Made by a program: the position numbers and the translations under genes
In this document: positions 27,541-36,350 of the stretch, one piece after another
Layout: the number at the start of each line of letters is the position of its first letter
Position numbering within the stretch: the first letter of the stretch is position 1
Notes under the pieces: model-generated
What the model was told of the DNA's origin: nothing
Seen by the model: the letters and a program-made list of their open reading frames with translations, nothing else
Database searches by the model: none
Assembly (NCBI RefSeq): GCF_022662375.1
Contig: NZ_JAKNQL010000001.1
Span: forward strand, 1 to 64,000
Source: Pseudomonas sp. CROZ-RG-20F-R04-15
Lineage (GTDB): Bacteria > Pseudomonadota > Gammaproteobacteria > Pseudomonadales > Pseudomonadaceae
Direction of reading: 5' to 3'
DNA: 64,000 nucleotides

Positions 27541-28377
27541 ATGTTGCCGTTTTTGAAAAGTCTGACCACCGCCGCATTGATCCTCGGTAGCGCCTGCGCC
27601 AGTGCCGCCGAGGCTGGCAATGCCGATGAGATCATCCGTCAGGTACGCGATCGCAATGACGGGAACAGCTTCATGTCCCAGGTCTCGCTGATCCTGCATG
27701 ACAAGAAAGGCAATACCCGAGTTCGCGAGTTCACCTATCTGCAAAAGGATTACCCGGACAGCGACAAGTTCAGCATGTACTTTTCCGCGCCGACTGACGT
27801 GCGTGACGTCGCCTTCCACATTGAAAACCCGCACGAAACCCTCGGCCTGGAAGACAGCCAGTGGATGTACCTGCCGGTCAGCCGTCAGACCCGCCGCATC
27901 TCCACCACCGACAAGCGCGGCTCGTTCATGGGCAGTGAGTACTCGTACGCCGATCTGGACAAGATCCGCGTCAAAGACTATTCGCAGAAACTCGTCGGCG
28001 AAGAACAGATCAAGGGCCGCGACTGCTACGTGATCGAGCGCGAACCGGCGTCCCCAGAGGTGCTGGCCAAGACCGGTTACAACAAGCTGAAGGTGTGGAT
28101 CGACAAGCAGAACTTCCTGGTCATGCGTCAGGATTTCTTCGACGTCAAAGGCGTGTTGATCAAGCAGATGCGCACGCAGAAAGTCGCAACCATCGACTCG
28201 ATCGACAGCATCGTCCTCAGTGAGACCGAGCACTTTATCGACGGCACCCGCTCGGAAATGCGCTTCAACCAGTTGCAGTACAACGTCTCGCTGGAAGATC
28301 GCCTGTTCACCCAGACCGCCATCAAGCGCGGGCTGAAAACCGGTGACCTGCCGGAATTTGCCGTGTCTGCCCGCTAA
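27541..28377 (+). CDS. Periplasmic LolA-like lipid carrier
   Basis: The 278-residue product has a signal peptide (hydrophobic residues about 7-20, cut after ASA) and the fold signature of the outer-membrane-lipoprotein-sorting family: an 11-stranded half-barrel rich in hydrophobic strands, with MYLPVSRQTRRIS and the WIDKQNFLVMRQDFFD stretch. Members accompany MMPL-type RND pumps and are thought to ferry lipids across the periplasm. The ATG at 27541 has AAAGGAAG just upstream. It lies between the barrel and the pump genes, consistent with a three-part export route. Confidence 0.82.
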   Translation: MLPFLKSLTTAALILGSACASAAEAGNADEIIRQVRDRNDGNSFMSQVSLILHDKKGNTRVREFTYLQKDYPDSDKFSMYFSAPTDVRDVAFHIENPHETLGLEDSQWMYLPVSRQTRRISTTDKRGSFMGSEYSYADLDKIRVKDYSQKLVGEEQIKGRDCYVIEREPASPEVLAKTGYNKLKVWIDKQNFLVMRQDFFDVKGVLIKQMRTQKVATIDSIDSIVLSETEHFIDGTRSEMRFNQLQYNVSLEDRLFTQTAIKRGLKTGDLPEFAVSAR

Positions 28378-28409
28378 GCGCCGCCCCCGACGACCTGGAA
28401 CCCTTGATC

Positions 28410-31025
28410 ATGGAAAGATATCTGAATTTCGTCGAGCGCTATGCGCGGACGATTGTTTTCCTGCTGGTGGCGATAACCGCGTATTTCACCTACACGCTGG
28501 GCGCGCTGGTGTCCGACACCAACCCTTATCTGCTCAAGGAAAACCACCCGGCGCGCAAGACCATCATCGATTTGCAGGGTGAGTTCACCGGCACGTTCGA
28601 CTCGGTGATGGTGGCGCTGAACAATCCGCAGACGGTGTTCAACAAAACCACGCTCAACGCGCTGTTTTCGATGTCGCAGTCGGTGCGCAAGATGATCCTG
28701 GCCAACGATGCCGACAAGGAGCAGCTGGCGCAGATCGTTGCCCGGCACCCCGACGACAGCCGTGCGCAGTTGCTGACCCGGGACATTCTCGAAGGTGGTT
28801 TTTCGCAGAACGATTACGCCAACGCCAAGGCATTGCGTGATCATGCCCAGAGCCAGAACTGGGATTCCCATGATCAACTGTTCCTGACCTTTCTCGCCGA
28901 GCGGATCAACCCGATCCGCGAAATGGCCTCGATGGGCGACCTGGAAAACATCGTCCTGACCGACGACGGCGAGCTGTTGATCCACAAAACCCTCAATGCT
29001 TATGACATGGACCCGGCAGTGGTCGAATCGCAGATCATGGGCAACGAGTTGATGGTCGACGGGGTGGTGTCCAAGGACAAGAAAGTCGCGATGCTGGTGG
29101 CCGAACTCGGCACCAAGCAGGACGACGCTCAGGCGCAATTGCGCGCCTATCAGATCGTGCGCGGCATCGTCGCGCAATATCAGGCCGAGCACCCCGAGTA
29201 CAAGGACGAAATCTTCATTGCCGGCATGCCGATCTTCATCGCCGCGCAGCAGGAGATCATCGATCACGACCTGGCCGTGCTGTTCCCGATCGTGTTTTTG
29301 CTGATTACCTTGCTGCTGATCTTCTTCTTCCGCAAACCACTGGGCGTGCTGTTGCCGCTGTTCAACATTCTGTTCTGCACCATCTGGACCTTGGGCCTGA
29401 TGGCGCTGTTGCGGGTGCCGTTCGACCTGCTGACCAGTGTGCTGCCAGTGTTCCTGTTCACCATTTGCTGCTCCGATGCGATCCACGTGATGGCTGAGTA
29501 TTACGAGCAGAAAAGCGCCGGCAAGAGCAATCGCGAGGCCAACCGCGAAACCCAGCGCCTGATGGTGGTGCCGGTGGTGCTGACAACCGTGACGACCATC
29601 GCCACGTTCATGATTTCCACCACCAACAACATTGTCAGCATCCGTAATTTCGGCGTGTTCATGTCCATCGGGCTGACTGCGGCGCTGATCATTTCGCTGT
29701 TGCTGATTCCGGCGTGGATCGCGATCTGGGGCAAGGATCAGCCGCAGCAAGCCAAGGCTGTGGTGCACCAGGAGTCGATCATATCGCGCTATCTGGTCGC
29801 GTTCTGCGCTTGGATGATCCGCTTTCGCAAGCCGATCCTGATGGTCATTCTGCCTGTGCTGGCGCTGGCCACGGTGTTCACGTTCCGCGTCGATATCGAA
29901 GACTCCGGCATCGCTTACTTCAAACCGGAAAGCCACATTCGCGTGTCCGATCAGTTCATCAACCACGCCAAAGTAGCGGGCACGGCGCCGGGCTGGATCG
30001 CGATCGACAGCAAAGAGCCGCGCGGCGTACTGACCACCGAAGTGGTGCAGTTCATCGACAAGCTTGACCACTTCATCAAACAGCAGCCGAACGTCAGTTA
30101 TGGCTACTCGCTGGCGACTTACGTCAAGCGCATGAACCTGGTGCTCAACGACATGAACCCGGATTATCTGCGGGTGCCGAATGCCGTGGAGAAGGTCACC
30201 TCGGTCAATGACGACGGGCAGGTCGAGCGTTTTGAAGTGCCGGGCAATTCGCTGATCGAGCAGCACGTGATGCTGTTCGAAAACGGTGGCGGCTCGGACC
30301 TGAACAATGTGCTCAACGCCGATTTCTCCAAGGCCTTGACCCTGTACACCATGACCTCGTCGGTCGCCAGCGACTATCAGGGCATGCTCGACCGCCTCGA
30401 CGCCTGGCTGCTGGTGAACAAACCGGCCAACCTGGAAGTGACCCACGCCGGCACGCCGTTGATCTGGACGGGCGTGCTGCAGGAAATCACTCAAGGCCAG
30501 GTGTTGAGTTTCTCCCTGGCCTTGCTGGTCGTCACGTTGATGATGATGTACTGGCTGAAATCGGTACGCCTCGGTGTGCTCGGCATGTTGACCTTGCTGA
30601 CCACGTCGGTGACGGTCTACGGCTTCATGTTTCTGTTCGGCATCGAGCTGAACATCGGCACGACGCTGGTGACGTTCCTCGTGGTCGGCGTGGTCGATTA
30701 CGCGGTGCACCTGCTGTCACGCATCAAGTTGCTGGTGCAGCAGGGTATCGAGATCGACGCGGCCATTTTGCAGGCGATGCACAGCGTTGGTCGTTCTACG
30801 GTGATCAACGTGGTGATCTTCTCCGTAGGCTTCATGGCGTTGCTGTTTTCCGACTTCAAGCCGATTGTCGATCTGGGCGCACTGGTGGCGATGGCGCTGT
30901 TTTCCAGCGGGGTCATGACCATTGTCCTGGTGACGCTGGTATCGCCGTGGTTCTTTGCGGCGATTGTGCCGGTGCATGCGCCGGTTCAAGCACTGCGCAC
31001 AGAAGGGGAGGCGGTGCCGGGCTGA
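28410..31025 (+). CDS. MMPL/RND-family lipid exporter
   Basis: The 871-residue product has the RND topology of MMPL proteins: a first membrane helix (residues about 14-34), a periplasmic domain, a block of five or six helices (about 290-445), a second periplasmic domain, and a matching C-terminal block (about 690-860). This family exports lipids and hydrophobic compounds using proton motive force (hopanoids, mycolates, aryl polyenes). It is the last gene of the cluster and lies 32 bases after the LolA-like gene. The ATG at 28410 is used; a TTG six bases earlier is also in frame. Confidence 0.88.
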   Translation: MERYLNFVERYARTIVFLLVAITAYFTYTLGALVSDTNPYLLKENHPARKTIIDLQGEFTGTFDSVMVALNNPQTVFNKTTLNALFSMSQSVRKMILANDADKEQLAQIVARHPDDSRAQLLTRDILEGGFSQNDYANAKALRDHAQSQNWDSHDQLFLTFLAERINPIREMASMGDLENIVLTDDGELLIHKTLNAYDMDPAVVESQIMGNELMVDGVVSKDKKVAMLVAELGTKQDDAQAQLRAYQIVRGIVAQYQAEHPEYKDEIFIAGMPIFIAAQQEIIDHDLAVLFPIVFLLITLLLIFFFRKPLGVLLPLFNILFCTIWTLGLMALLRVPFDLLTSVLPVFLFTICCSDAIHVMAEYYEQKSAGKSNREANRETQRLMVVPVVLTTVTTIATFMISTTNNIVSIRNFGVFMSIGLTAALIISLLLIPAWIAIWGKDQPQQAKAVVHQESIISRYLVAFCAWMIRFRKPILMVILPVLALATVFTFRVDIEDSGIAYFKPESHIRVSDQFINHAKVAGTAPGWIAIDSKEPRGVLTTEVVQFIDKLDHFIKQQPNVSYGYSLATYVKRMNLVLNDMNPDYLRVPNAVEKVTSVNDDGQVERFEVPGNSLIEQHVMLFENGGGSDLNNVLNADFSKALTLYTMTSSVASDYQGMLDRLDAWLLVNKPANLEVTHAGTPLIWTGVLQEITQGQVLSFSLALLVVTLMMMYWLKSVRLGVLGMLTLLTTSVTVYGFMFLFGIELNIGTTLVTFLVVGVVDYAVHLLSRIKLLVQQGIEIDAAILQAMHSVGRSTVINVVIFSVGFMALLFSDFKPIVDLGALVAMALFSSGVMTIVLVTLVSPWFFAAIVPVHAPVQALRTEGEAVPG

Positions 31026-31034
31026 CTCGCCAAC

Positions 31035-31075
31035 GACCGGGCACGCCTGCCCTGAGACGACAGGCGAGCCCGGTC
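31035..31075. terminator. Long hairpin after the cluster
   Basis: GACCGGGC-AC-GCCTG pairs with CAGGC-GA-GCCCGGTC around an 11-base loop, directly after the pump stop and before the end of the convergent MerR gene. There is no T-run on either strand, so it is a terminator candidate or another intergenic palindrome. Confidence 0.4.
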
Positions 31076-31094
31076 ATGCGGCGCAGCAGGGCTT

Positions 31095-31505
31095 TCAGTT
31101 CAGGGTAGTGCCCGGGTTTTTTTCGCCATAACGGGCAATGCGCTCGAACTGACATTCCTGTCGCGCATCGTTGAGGTTGTTTTCGAACGCTTCGAGGCCG
31201 TCGTGCAACTGCTGCAAATCGCCGATCTGGGTCACCAGTTCGGCTTTTTTTTCGGCAATGGCTCGTTGCGCCATGTCCCACGGGAATTCGTCGCCGCGGT
31301 AGTTGTTGAGGATCACCTGTAGCTCTTTGAGCTTGAAGCCCAATTGCTGGGCGCACTTGATGAACGTCAACACCTCGACACTTTGCTGGCTGTAGATACG
31401 GTATTTGCCTTCACGCTTGGGCTCGGGCAACAGGCCGATTTCTTCGTAATGGCGAATGCTTTTGACAGTGGTGCCCGACAGCTGGGCGGCTTTGCCGATA
31501 TACAT
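31095..31505 (-). CDS. MerR-family transcriptional regulator
   Basis: The 136-residue product has the MerR winged helix (YIGKAAQLSGTTVKSIRHYE, EIGLLPEP, residues 2-30), a recognition wing and a long coiled dimer helix (about 75-115), with no cysteine cluster for metals near the C terminus; only one cysteine lies there. The inducer is unknown. It is downstream of an NAD(P)H oxidoreductase gene on the same strand with about 200 bases between, so it may regulate that enzyme or itself. It converges on the export pump gene and is not obviously part of the biosynthetic cluster. Confidence 0.85.
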   Translation of the reverse strand: MYIGKAAQLSGTTVKSIRHYEEIGLLPEPKREGKYRIYSQQSVEVLTFIKCAQQLGFKLKELQVILNNYRGDEFPWDMAQRAIAEKKAELVTQIGDLQQLHDGLEAFENNLNDARQECQFERIARYGEKNPGTTLN

Positions 31506-31701
31506 AAAGGTCCGTCTCGATGATCAAACATAGCTAGCGCGGTCAGGCGTCATGCCTGATCGGCGGCGATTATATGTCCAATATCATCACAAGGTTGCAG
31601 CTGTGCGTAAAAGACGCGCACAGGCGACGGGCGGGCACCGACGGGAACCCGCAGACGGACTGACGACGGCCACGCGCCGTCAGTGTTTCAGCCGTGTTGC
31701 G

Positions 31702-32277
31702 TCAGCAGGCGGCGCTCACGCGGGCTTGCTCCAGCCAGTTTTCGCGCTGTTTCGGTTTGGAGCCCAGAATCGGTCCGAACGTCAGCGTCTTCAACGGCTT
31801 GATCCCGCAGAATTCCAGGGTGGTCTTGCGCATCTGATGCAGCCCCGGCATGCCGTAGACCCATTTGTAATACCAGTACGGCGTGTCCATGGTCACCAGC
31901 AGATGCGCGGTGCGGCCCTTGAGCAGCTTGTCGGGGAAGGCTTTGCCTTCGCGATACTTGAAGGCGAAACCGGGCAGGAAAATCCGGTCGACAAAACCTT
32001 TGAGCAACGCCGGAATCCCGCCCCACCAGATCGGATAGACAAACGTCAGGTGTTCGGCCCAGGTGATGTCGGCCTGGGCTTGCAGCAGATCCGGCTCCAG
32101 CGGCTGCACCTTGTTGTAGCCCTCGTGCAAAACCGGATCGAACGCCAGCGCATCCAGGCGCAACAGGCGGACGTCATGCCCGGCGTCTTTGGCTGCCTGC
32201 ACGTAGGTTTCGCTCAATGCCCCGCAAAAGCTGTCGGTGGAGGGGTGACCCAGAATCACGAGCATTCGTTTGCTCAT
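31702..32277 (-). CDS. NAD(P)H dehydrogenase (quinone), flavodoxin fold
   Basis: The 191-residue product belongs to the NQO1/KefF/MdaB flavoprotein family: LVILGHPSTDSF near the start binds FMN or FAD phosphate, and FVYPIWWGGIPALLKGFVDR (about residues 79-98) is the family signature. It should transfer two electrons from NAD(P)H to quinones or similar electrophiles in the cytoplasm. The ATG at 32277 has AGGAG upstream. A LysR gene lies just upstream on the same strand and a MerR gene downstream, either of which could respond to oxidants. Confidence 0.85.
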   Translation of the reverse strand: MSKRMLVILGHPSTDSFCGALSETYVQAAKDAGHDVRLLRLDALAFDPVLHEGYNKVQPLEPDLLQAQADITWAEHLTFVYPIWWGGIPALLKGFVDRIFLPGFAFKYREGKAFPDKLLKGRTAHLLVTMDTPYWYYKWVYGMPGLHQMRKTTLEFCGIKPLKTLTFGPILGSKPKQRENWLEQARVSAAC

Positions 32278-32332
32278 TGTGTGTACTCCTGAAATGAAGC
32301 TCACAGGATAGAGTCTGCCCCTAGCGGTAGAG

Positions 32333-33214
32333 TCAAGGCATCAGCGTATCGAACAGGGCACGGGCGTAACCGGGCAGGTGATCGAAATCCCGCGCGCACA
32401 GTTGCAGAGTGCGATGGGCCCAGACTTCGTCCAGCGGCCGGCACGTTATCGAGTGCACCGCCGCCCAGCGCTCGATAGCCACCTTGGGCACGATGGCCAG
32501 CCCCGCACCTCGCGCCACCATGCGCATGACGCCCTCGAAGCCATCGGCACGGATCCGGATCGACATGCGCTGGCCGATGTGCAGCGCTTGTTCCTCAAGG
32601 TGAATCGCCAGCGCGCTGTGGCTGCCAAGCGCTACATAGTCGTGCGCCAGGGTTTCACCAAACGTCAGCGACGCCTGACTCGCCAAAATATGGTCTGGGG
32701 GCAGGATCAGCACTAATGGATCGTCGCGGAAGGGCCGGGTTTGCAGACCGTGGGTGTCGACCGCATCGGAAACAATCCCCAGGTCCGCCGCGCCCTGGCG
32801 CAAGGCGTGAGTGATGCGCGCGCTGGGCAGTTCCTGCAAATCGATGTCGAGATTGGGATGATCGCGCAGGAAGTCCGCGAGTACTTCCGGCAGGTATTCG
32901 GTGATCGCCGTGGTGTTGCACAGCAAGCGCACCTGACCTTTGACGCCTTGGGCGTACTCGGCCAGATCCTGCTGCATGCGTTCGGCTTGTTGCACAAGGA
33001 TGCGCGCGTGGTGGGCGAGGGCTTTGCCGGCGGCCGTCGGCGTGACGCCACGGCGCCCGCGCTCAAGGAAATCGCTGCCGAGCGAGGCTTCCATGGCACG
33101 GATTCGGGCGCTGGCGGCGGCCAGGGATAAATGGCTGCGGGCAGCGCCGGCGGTGATGTTGCCGCTGTCGAGGATGTGCAGGTAGAGGCGCAGGTCGGTG
33201 AGGTCGAAGTGCAT
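32333..33214 (-). CDS. LysR-family transcriptional regulator
   Basis: The 293-residue product has the LysR helix-turn-helix (LYLHILDSGNITAGAARSHLSLAA, residues about 9-45) and an effector domain. It lies 55 bases upstream of the quinone reductase on the same strand and diverges from the TSUP permease, with a REPIN in the 217-base space between. Either neighbour may be its target. The ATG at 33214 is chosen; in-frame codons further upstream run into the REP sequence and are not credible. Confidence 0.85.
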   Translation of the reverse strand: MHFDLTDLRLYLHILDSGNITAGAARSHLSLAAASARIRAMEASLGSDFLERGRRGVTPTAAGKALAHHARILVQQAERMQQDLAEYAQGVKGQVRLLCNTTAITEYLPEVLADFLRDHPNLDIDLQELPSARITHALRQGAADLGIVSDAVDTHGLQTRPFRDDPLVLILPPDHILASQASLTFGETLAHDYVALGSHSALAIHLEEQALHIGQRMSIRIRADGFEGVMRMVARGAGLAIVPKVAIERWAAVHSITCRPLDEVWAHRTLQLCARDFDHLPGYARALFDTLMP

Positions 33215-33247
33215 GAGGGTGGCCTCTGGTTTTAGGGTGTTCGGGCT

Positions 33248-33334
33248 GGCCCCTTCGCGAGCAGGCTCGCTCCCACAGGGGAGTTGTGTACGACACCCAT
33301 CCAATGTGGGAGCGAGCCTGCTCGCGAAGGGGCC
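33248..33334. repeat. REPIN (paired REP sequences)
   Basis: Two perfect 30-base arms, left 33248-33277 and right 33305-33334, face each other around a 27-base spacer. Each contains the pseudomonad REP core with TGTGGGAGCGAGCC or its complement. Such pairs are mobilised by RAYT transposases elsewhere in the genome. Confidence 0.95.
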
Positions 33335-33431
33335 GGTCGCCTGACTGAAAATTTCAGCCTCTTGTTAAAAGAGAGGCTGCCTCAGTATATGGCAGATTTT
33401 CAGCCAGCCTCGACTGGCGCACAGTCATGCC

Positions 33432-34196
33432 ATGAGCACACTTGCAGACTTCTATCAAAATCTCGGACTGGCCTTGTCTTTGCTGGTCATGATGACCTTC
33501 GTCCTCGCCGGCCTGATCAAAGGCGTCATCGGCCTCGGTCTGCCCACCGTCGCCATGGGCCTGCTCGGTCTGGCTATGGCGCCGTCGCAGGCAGCCGCGC
33601 TGCTGATCATCCCGGCAACCCTGACCAACGTCTGGCAATTGGCATTCGGCGGACACTTGAAAGGTCTGATCAAACGCTTGTGGCCGATGCTGCTGATGAT
33701 CTTTCTCGGCACGGGCATCGGCACAATGTGGATCGGCATGGCAGGCGGGCATTGGGTGGTGCGCGGACTCGGCGCGGCACTGTTGCTCTACGCGTTGAGC
33801 GGATTGTTTTTGCCAACGCTGCACATCCAGCCACGCCACGAAACCTGGCTCGGCCCGGTGTGCGGCTTGATCACTGGCGTCATCACCTCGGCGACGGGCG
33901 TCTTCGTGATTCCGGCGGTGCCGTACCTGCAAGCGCTGGGTTTGAGTCGCGATGAACTGGTGCAGGCACTGGGCCTGTCTTTCACGGTTTCGACGCTGGC
34001 GTTGGCCGCTGGATTGCTTTGGCGCGGTGCCCTCGGTGGCGGCGAACTCAGTGCTTCGCTGCTGGCGCTGATTCCGGCCATTCTCGGCATGTTGCTTGGC
34101 CAATGGCTGCGCGAACGCATCAGCGCGGTGCTGTTCAAGCGCGTGTTCTTCATCGGTCTGGGCGCGCTCGGCGCCCATCTGCTGATCAGCGGTTAG
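33432..34196 (+). CDS. TSUP (TauE/SafE) family permease
   Basis: The 254-residue inner-membrane protein has about eight hydrophobic helices and the paired GLIKGVIGLGLPTVAMGLLG and GLITGVITSATGVFVIPAVPY segments typical of the sulfite/sulfonate exporter family. Substrates in this family include sulfite, sulfoacetate and other small anions; which is moved here cannot be told. It diverges from the LysR gene. Its final eleven bases overlap the end of the convergent monooxygenase gene. Confidence 0.82.
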   Translation: MSTLADFYQNLGLALSLLVMMTFVLAGLIKGVIGLGLPTVAMGLLGLAMAPSQAAALLIIPATLTNVWQLAFGGHLKGLIKRLWPMLLMIFLGTGIGTMWIGMAGGHWVVRGLGAALLLYALSGLFLPTLHIQPRHETWLGPVCGLITGVITSATGVFVIPAVPYLQALGLSRDELVQALGLSFTVSTLALAAGLLWRGALGGGELSASLLALIPAILGMLLGQWLRERISAVLFKRVFFIGLGALGAHLLISG

Positions 34197-34500
34197 CCGA
34201 AGCTTCGCTGAGCATTTCGATCTGGCGGATATCAAAATCGCGCTGCAGATAATCCATGCGTCGCTCGAAGAATGCCTTCATGTGCGGCAGGTTCGAGTGC
34301 ACATCCAGGTGCGCTTGCGACGCCCAGATCTCGTAGAAGATGAACAGCGTCGGATCTTCCTTGTCGCGCAGCATGTGGTACTCGATACAACCCGGCTCAG
34401 CGCGACTCGGCTCGACATAGGCGCGAAACAGCGCTTCGAAAGCCTCGGATTTTTCCGGGCGGGTCTTGGCATGCAGGATAAAACCCAGGCGTTCACTCAT
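34186..34500 (-). CDS. YgiN-like antibiotic biosynthesis monooxygenase-fold protein
   Basis: The 104-residue product is a ferredoxin-like dimeric alpha-beta barrel protein with the ABM hallmarks: EPGCIEYHMLRDKEDPTLFIFYEIW followed by H-x-x-x-PHMKAFF. Homologues oxidise quinols without cofactor, fitting the quinone reductases on both sides. An in-frame GTG one codon upstream exists, but the ATG at 34500 sits well behind AGGAG. It is divergent from mdaB. Confidence 0.85.
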   Translation of the reverse strand: MSERLGFILHAKTRPEKSEAFEALFRAYVEPSRAEPGCIEYHMLRDKEDPTLFIFYEIWASQAHLDVHSNLPHMKAFFERRMDYLQRDFDIRQIEMLSEASANR

Positions 34501-34684
34501 CACAACGACTCCTCATATTCAGAATGCCGCGGATGTTATTGCAACAATCGGCGATGGATTCGTGCTTTTTGATCAAATGTATTTTGCGCAGTCAGGCCTT
34601 ATTCCGCGCGAGGCGGATCGTTAACCTGCCGCCATTCCAGTTTCCCTTCTCCATCCAGCCCAATGGCTGCGCCGAGGCTTTCTC

Positions 34685-35275
34685 ATGAAAAAAGTGCTGT
34701 TGCTTAATGGCGGTAAAAAATTCGCTCACTCCGACGGTCGCTACAACACCACCCTGCACGAGGCCGCGCTGAGCGTGCTGGATCGCGGCGGTGTCGACGT
34801 CAAAACCACGTTCATCGACGAGGGCTACGACGTCGCCGAAGAAGTGGCGAAATTCCTTTGGGCCGACGTGATCATTTATCAGATGCCGGGCTGGTGGATG
34901 GGCGCGCCATGGACGGTGAAAAAGTACCTTGATGAAGTCTTCACCGAAGGCCACGGCAGCCTCTACGCCAGCGATGGCCGCACCCGTTCCGATGCATCGC
35001 AGAAGTACGGCAGCGGTGGCCTGATTCAGGGCAAGCAATACATGCTGTCGCTGACCTGGAACGCACCGCAGCAAGCCTTCGATGATCCGACTGATTTCTT
35101 CGAGGCCAAAGGTGTTGATGCGGTGTACTTCCCGTTTCACAAGGCCAACGAATTTCTCGGTATGACCGGGTTGCCGACGTTCCTTTGTGTGGACGTGATG
35201 AAGCGGCCGAACATCGAGGCTGATGTGGCGCGTTATGAGCAGCATTTGACCGAGGTGTTTGGCCTCAAGGGCTGA
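34685..35275 (+). CDS. mdaB: NAD(P)H quinone reductase MdaB
   Basis: MdaB reduces quinones by two electrons and protects against redox cycling. The 196-residue product starts KKVLLLNGGKKFAHSDGRYN, the family's FAD-phosphate loop, and has YQMPGWWMGAPWTVKKYLDEV (about residues 65-85) and the YASDGRTRSD segment. Length matches MdaB. The divergent YgiN-like gene is its usual functional partner: in E. coli the two form a quinone redox cycle. A LysR gene follows on the same strand after 60 bases. Confidence 0.9.
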   Translation: MKKVLLLNGGKKFAHSDGRYNTTLHEAALSVLDRGGVDVKTTFIDEGYDVAEEVAKFLWADVIIYQMPGWWMGAPWTVKKYLDEVFTEGHGSLYASDGRTRSDASQKYGSGGLIQGKQYMLSLTWNAPQQAFDDPTDFFEAKGVDAVYFPFHKANEFLGMTGLPTFLCVDVMKRPNIEADVARYEQHLTEVFGLKG

Positions 35276-35335
35276 TGCTCGGCTACTATCGAAGGCCTGA
35301 GCCTGCGGGGCAGGCCAATCGATTTGAGGACACCC

Positions 35336-36247
35336 GTGAAAGCCAGATCCGATGAGTTGCAGATTTTCGTCTGCGTGATCGAATGCGGTTCGATTTCCGC
35401 CGCCGCCGAACAGGTCGGACAAACGCCGTCGGCAGTCAGCCGCACGTTGTCGAAGCTGGAAGCCAAGCTCGACACCACGCTGATCAACCGCACCACGCGG
35501 CGCATGGACCTGACCGAGGAGGGCAAGTATTTCTTCGAGCAGGCCAAGCTGATTCTCGATCAGATGGAGCAACTCGAAGAGCGTCTGTCTTCACGCCAGC
35601 AAACCCCGTCGGGGCGCCTGCGGATCAACGCGGCATCGCCGTTCATGCTCCACGCAGTTGTGCCCTACATCGACGAATTCCGCCAGCTCTATCCGGACAT
35701 CCAGCTCGAACTCAACAGCAATGACCTGATCATTGACCTGCTGGAACAAAGCACCGACATCGCCATCCGCATCGGTACCCTCGCCGATTCGACATTGCAC
35801 GCGCGTTCGCTTGGTTGCAGTCCGCTGCTGATCGTCGCCAGCCCTGCCTATCTGGAGAAACACGGCGCGCCGCTGCAAGTCGCCGATCTGAGCGAACACA
35901 CCTTGCTCGGCTTCACCCAGAACGAAGGCCTCAACCAATGGCCGCTGCGCTATGTGCACGGCGATCGCTGGCCGATCACCGCGGCGATCAGCGCTTCCAG
36001 TGGCGAGACCGTGCGCCATCTGGCGCTGGAAGGGCAGGGCATTGCCTGTCTGTCGCACTTCATGACCATCGATGACATCCGTGCCGGGCGCCTGAAGGTC
36101 CTCCTCGGCGAATTCAACAGCGGTTATCGCCAGCCAATCAACGCGGTGTACTACCGTAACTCGCAGCTGGCGCTGCGCATTCAGTGTTTTCTCGACTTCA
36201 TTCAGAGCAAGCTCGCCGCTTACGCCAGCGCCGATTTCAAGGGCTGA
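35336..36247 (+). CDS. LysR-family regulator downstream of mdaB
   Basis: The 303-residue product carries the LysR helix-turn-helix (LQIFVCVIECGSISAAAEQVGQTPSAVSRTLSKLE is the region, residues about 7-42) and an effector domain related to the CrgA/DsdC group. GAGGA at 35326-35330 points to the GTG at 35336; a TTG at 35324 lies within that ribosome site and is less likely. CrgA-type regulators are known to control mdaB in Neisseria, so self-standing control of mdaB is a reasonable guess. Confidence 0.85.
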   Translation: MKARSDELQIFVCVIECGSISAAAEQVGQTPSAVSRTLSKLEAKLDTTLINRTTRRMDLTEEGKYFFEQAKLILDQMEQLEERLSSRQQTPSGRLRINAASPFMLHAVVPYIDEFRQLYPDIQLELNSNDLIIDLLEQSTDIAIRIGTLADSTLHARSLGCSPLLIVASPAYLEKHGAPLQVADLSEHTLLGFTQNEGLNQWPLRYVHGDRWPITAAISASSGETVRHLALEGQGIACLSHFMTIDDIRAGRLKVLLGEFNSGYRQPINAVYYRNSQLALRIQCFLDFIQSKLAAYASADFKG

Positions 36248-36350
36248 TTCGTGATCTCTGCGCAAGAGTGAATTGGGCGAGGGCGGGTTTTTCCCTCGGA
36301 CCCACGAGCAGATACTCGTCCCATCACTTACTCACGCAGGGAGTTTCTCC

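Noticed and set aside
28374..30710. 778-residue open frame on the minus strand opposite the MMPL pump gene
   Set aside because: Rich in His, Gln and Arg as expected from the complement of a membrane-protein gene; no domain and no ribosome site.
16347..31025. Recent horizontal transfer island for the biosynthetic cluster
   Set aside because: Only the leader is AT-rich; coding GC and codon use look like the rest of the window, and there are no integrase, tRNA or terminal repeats. Lateral transfer is possible but not supported here.
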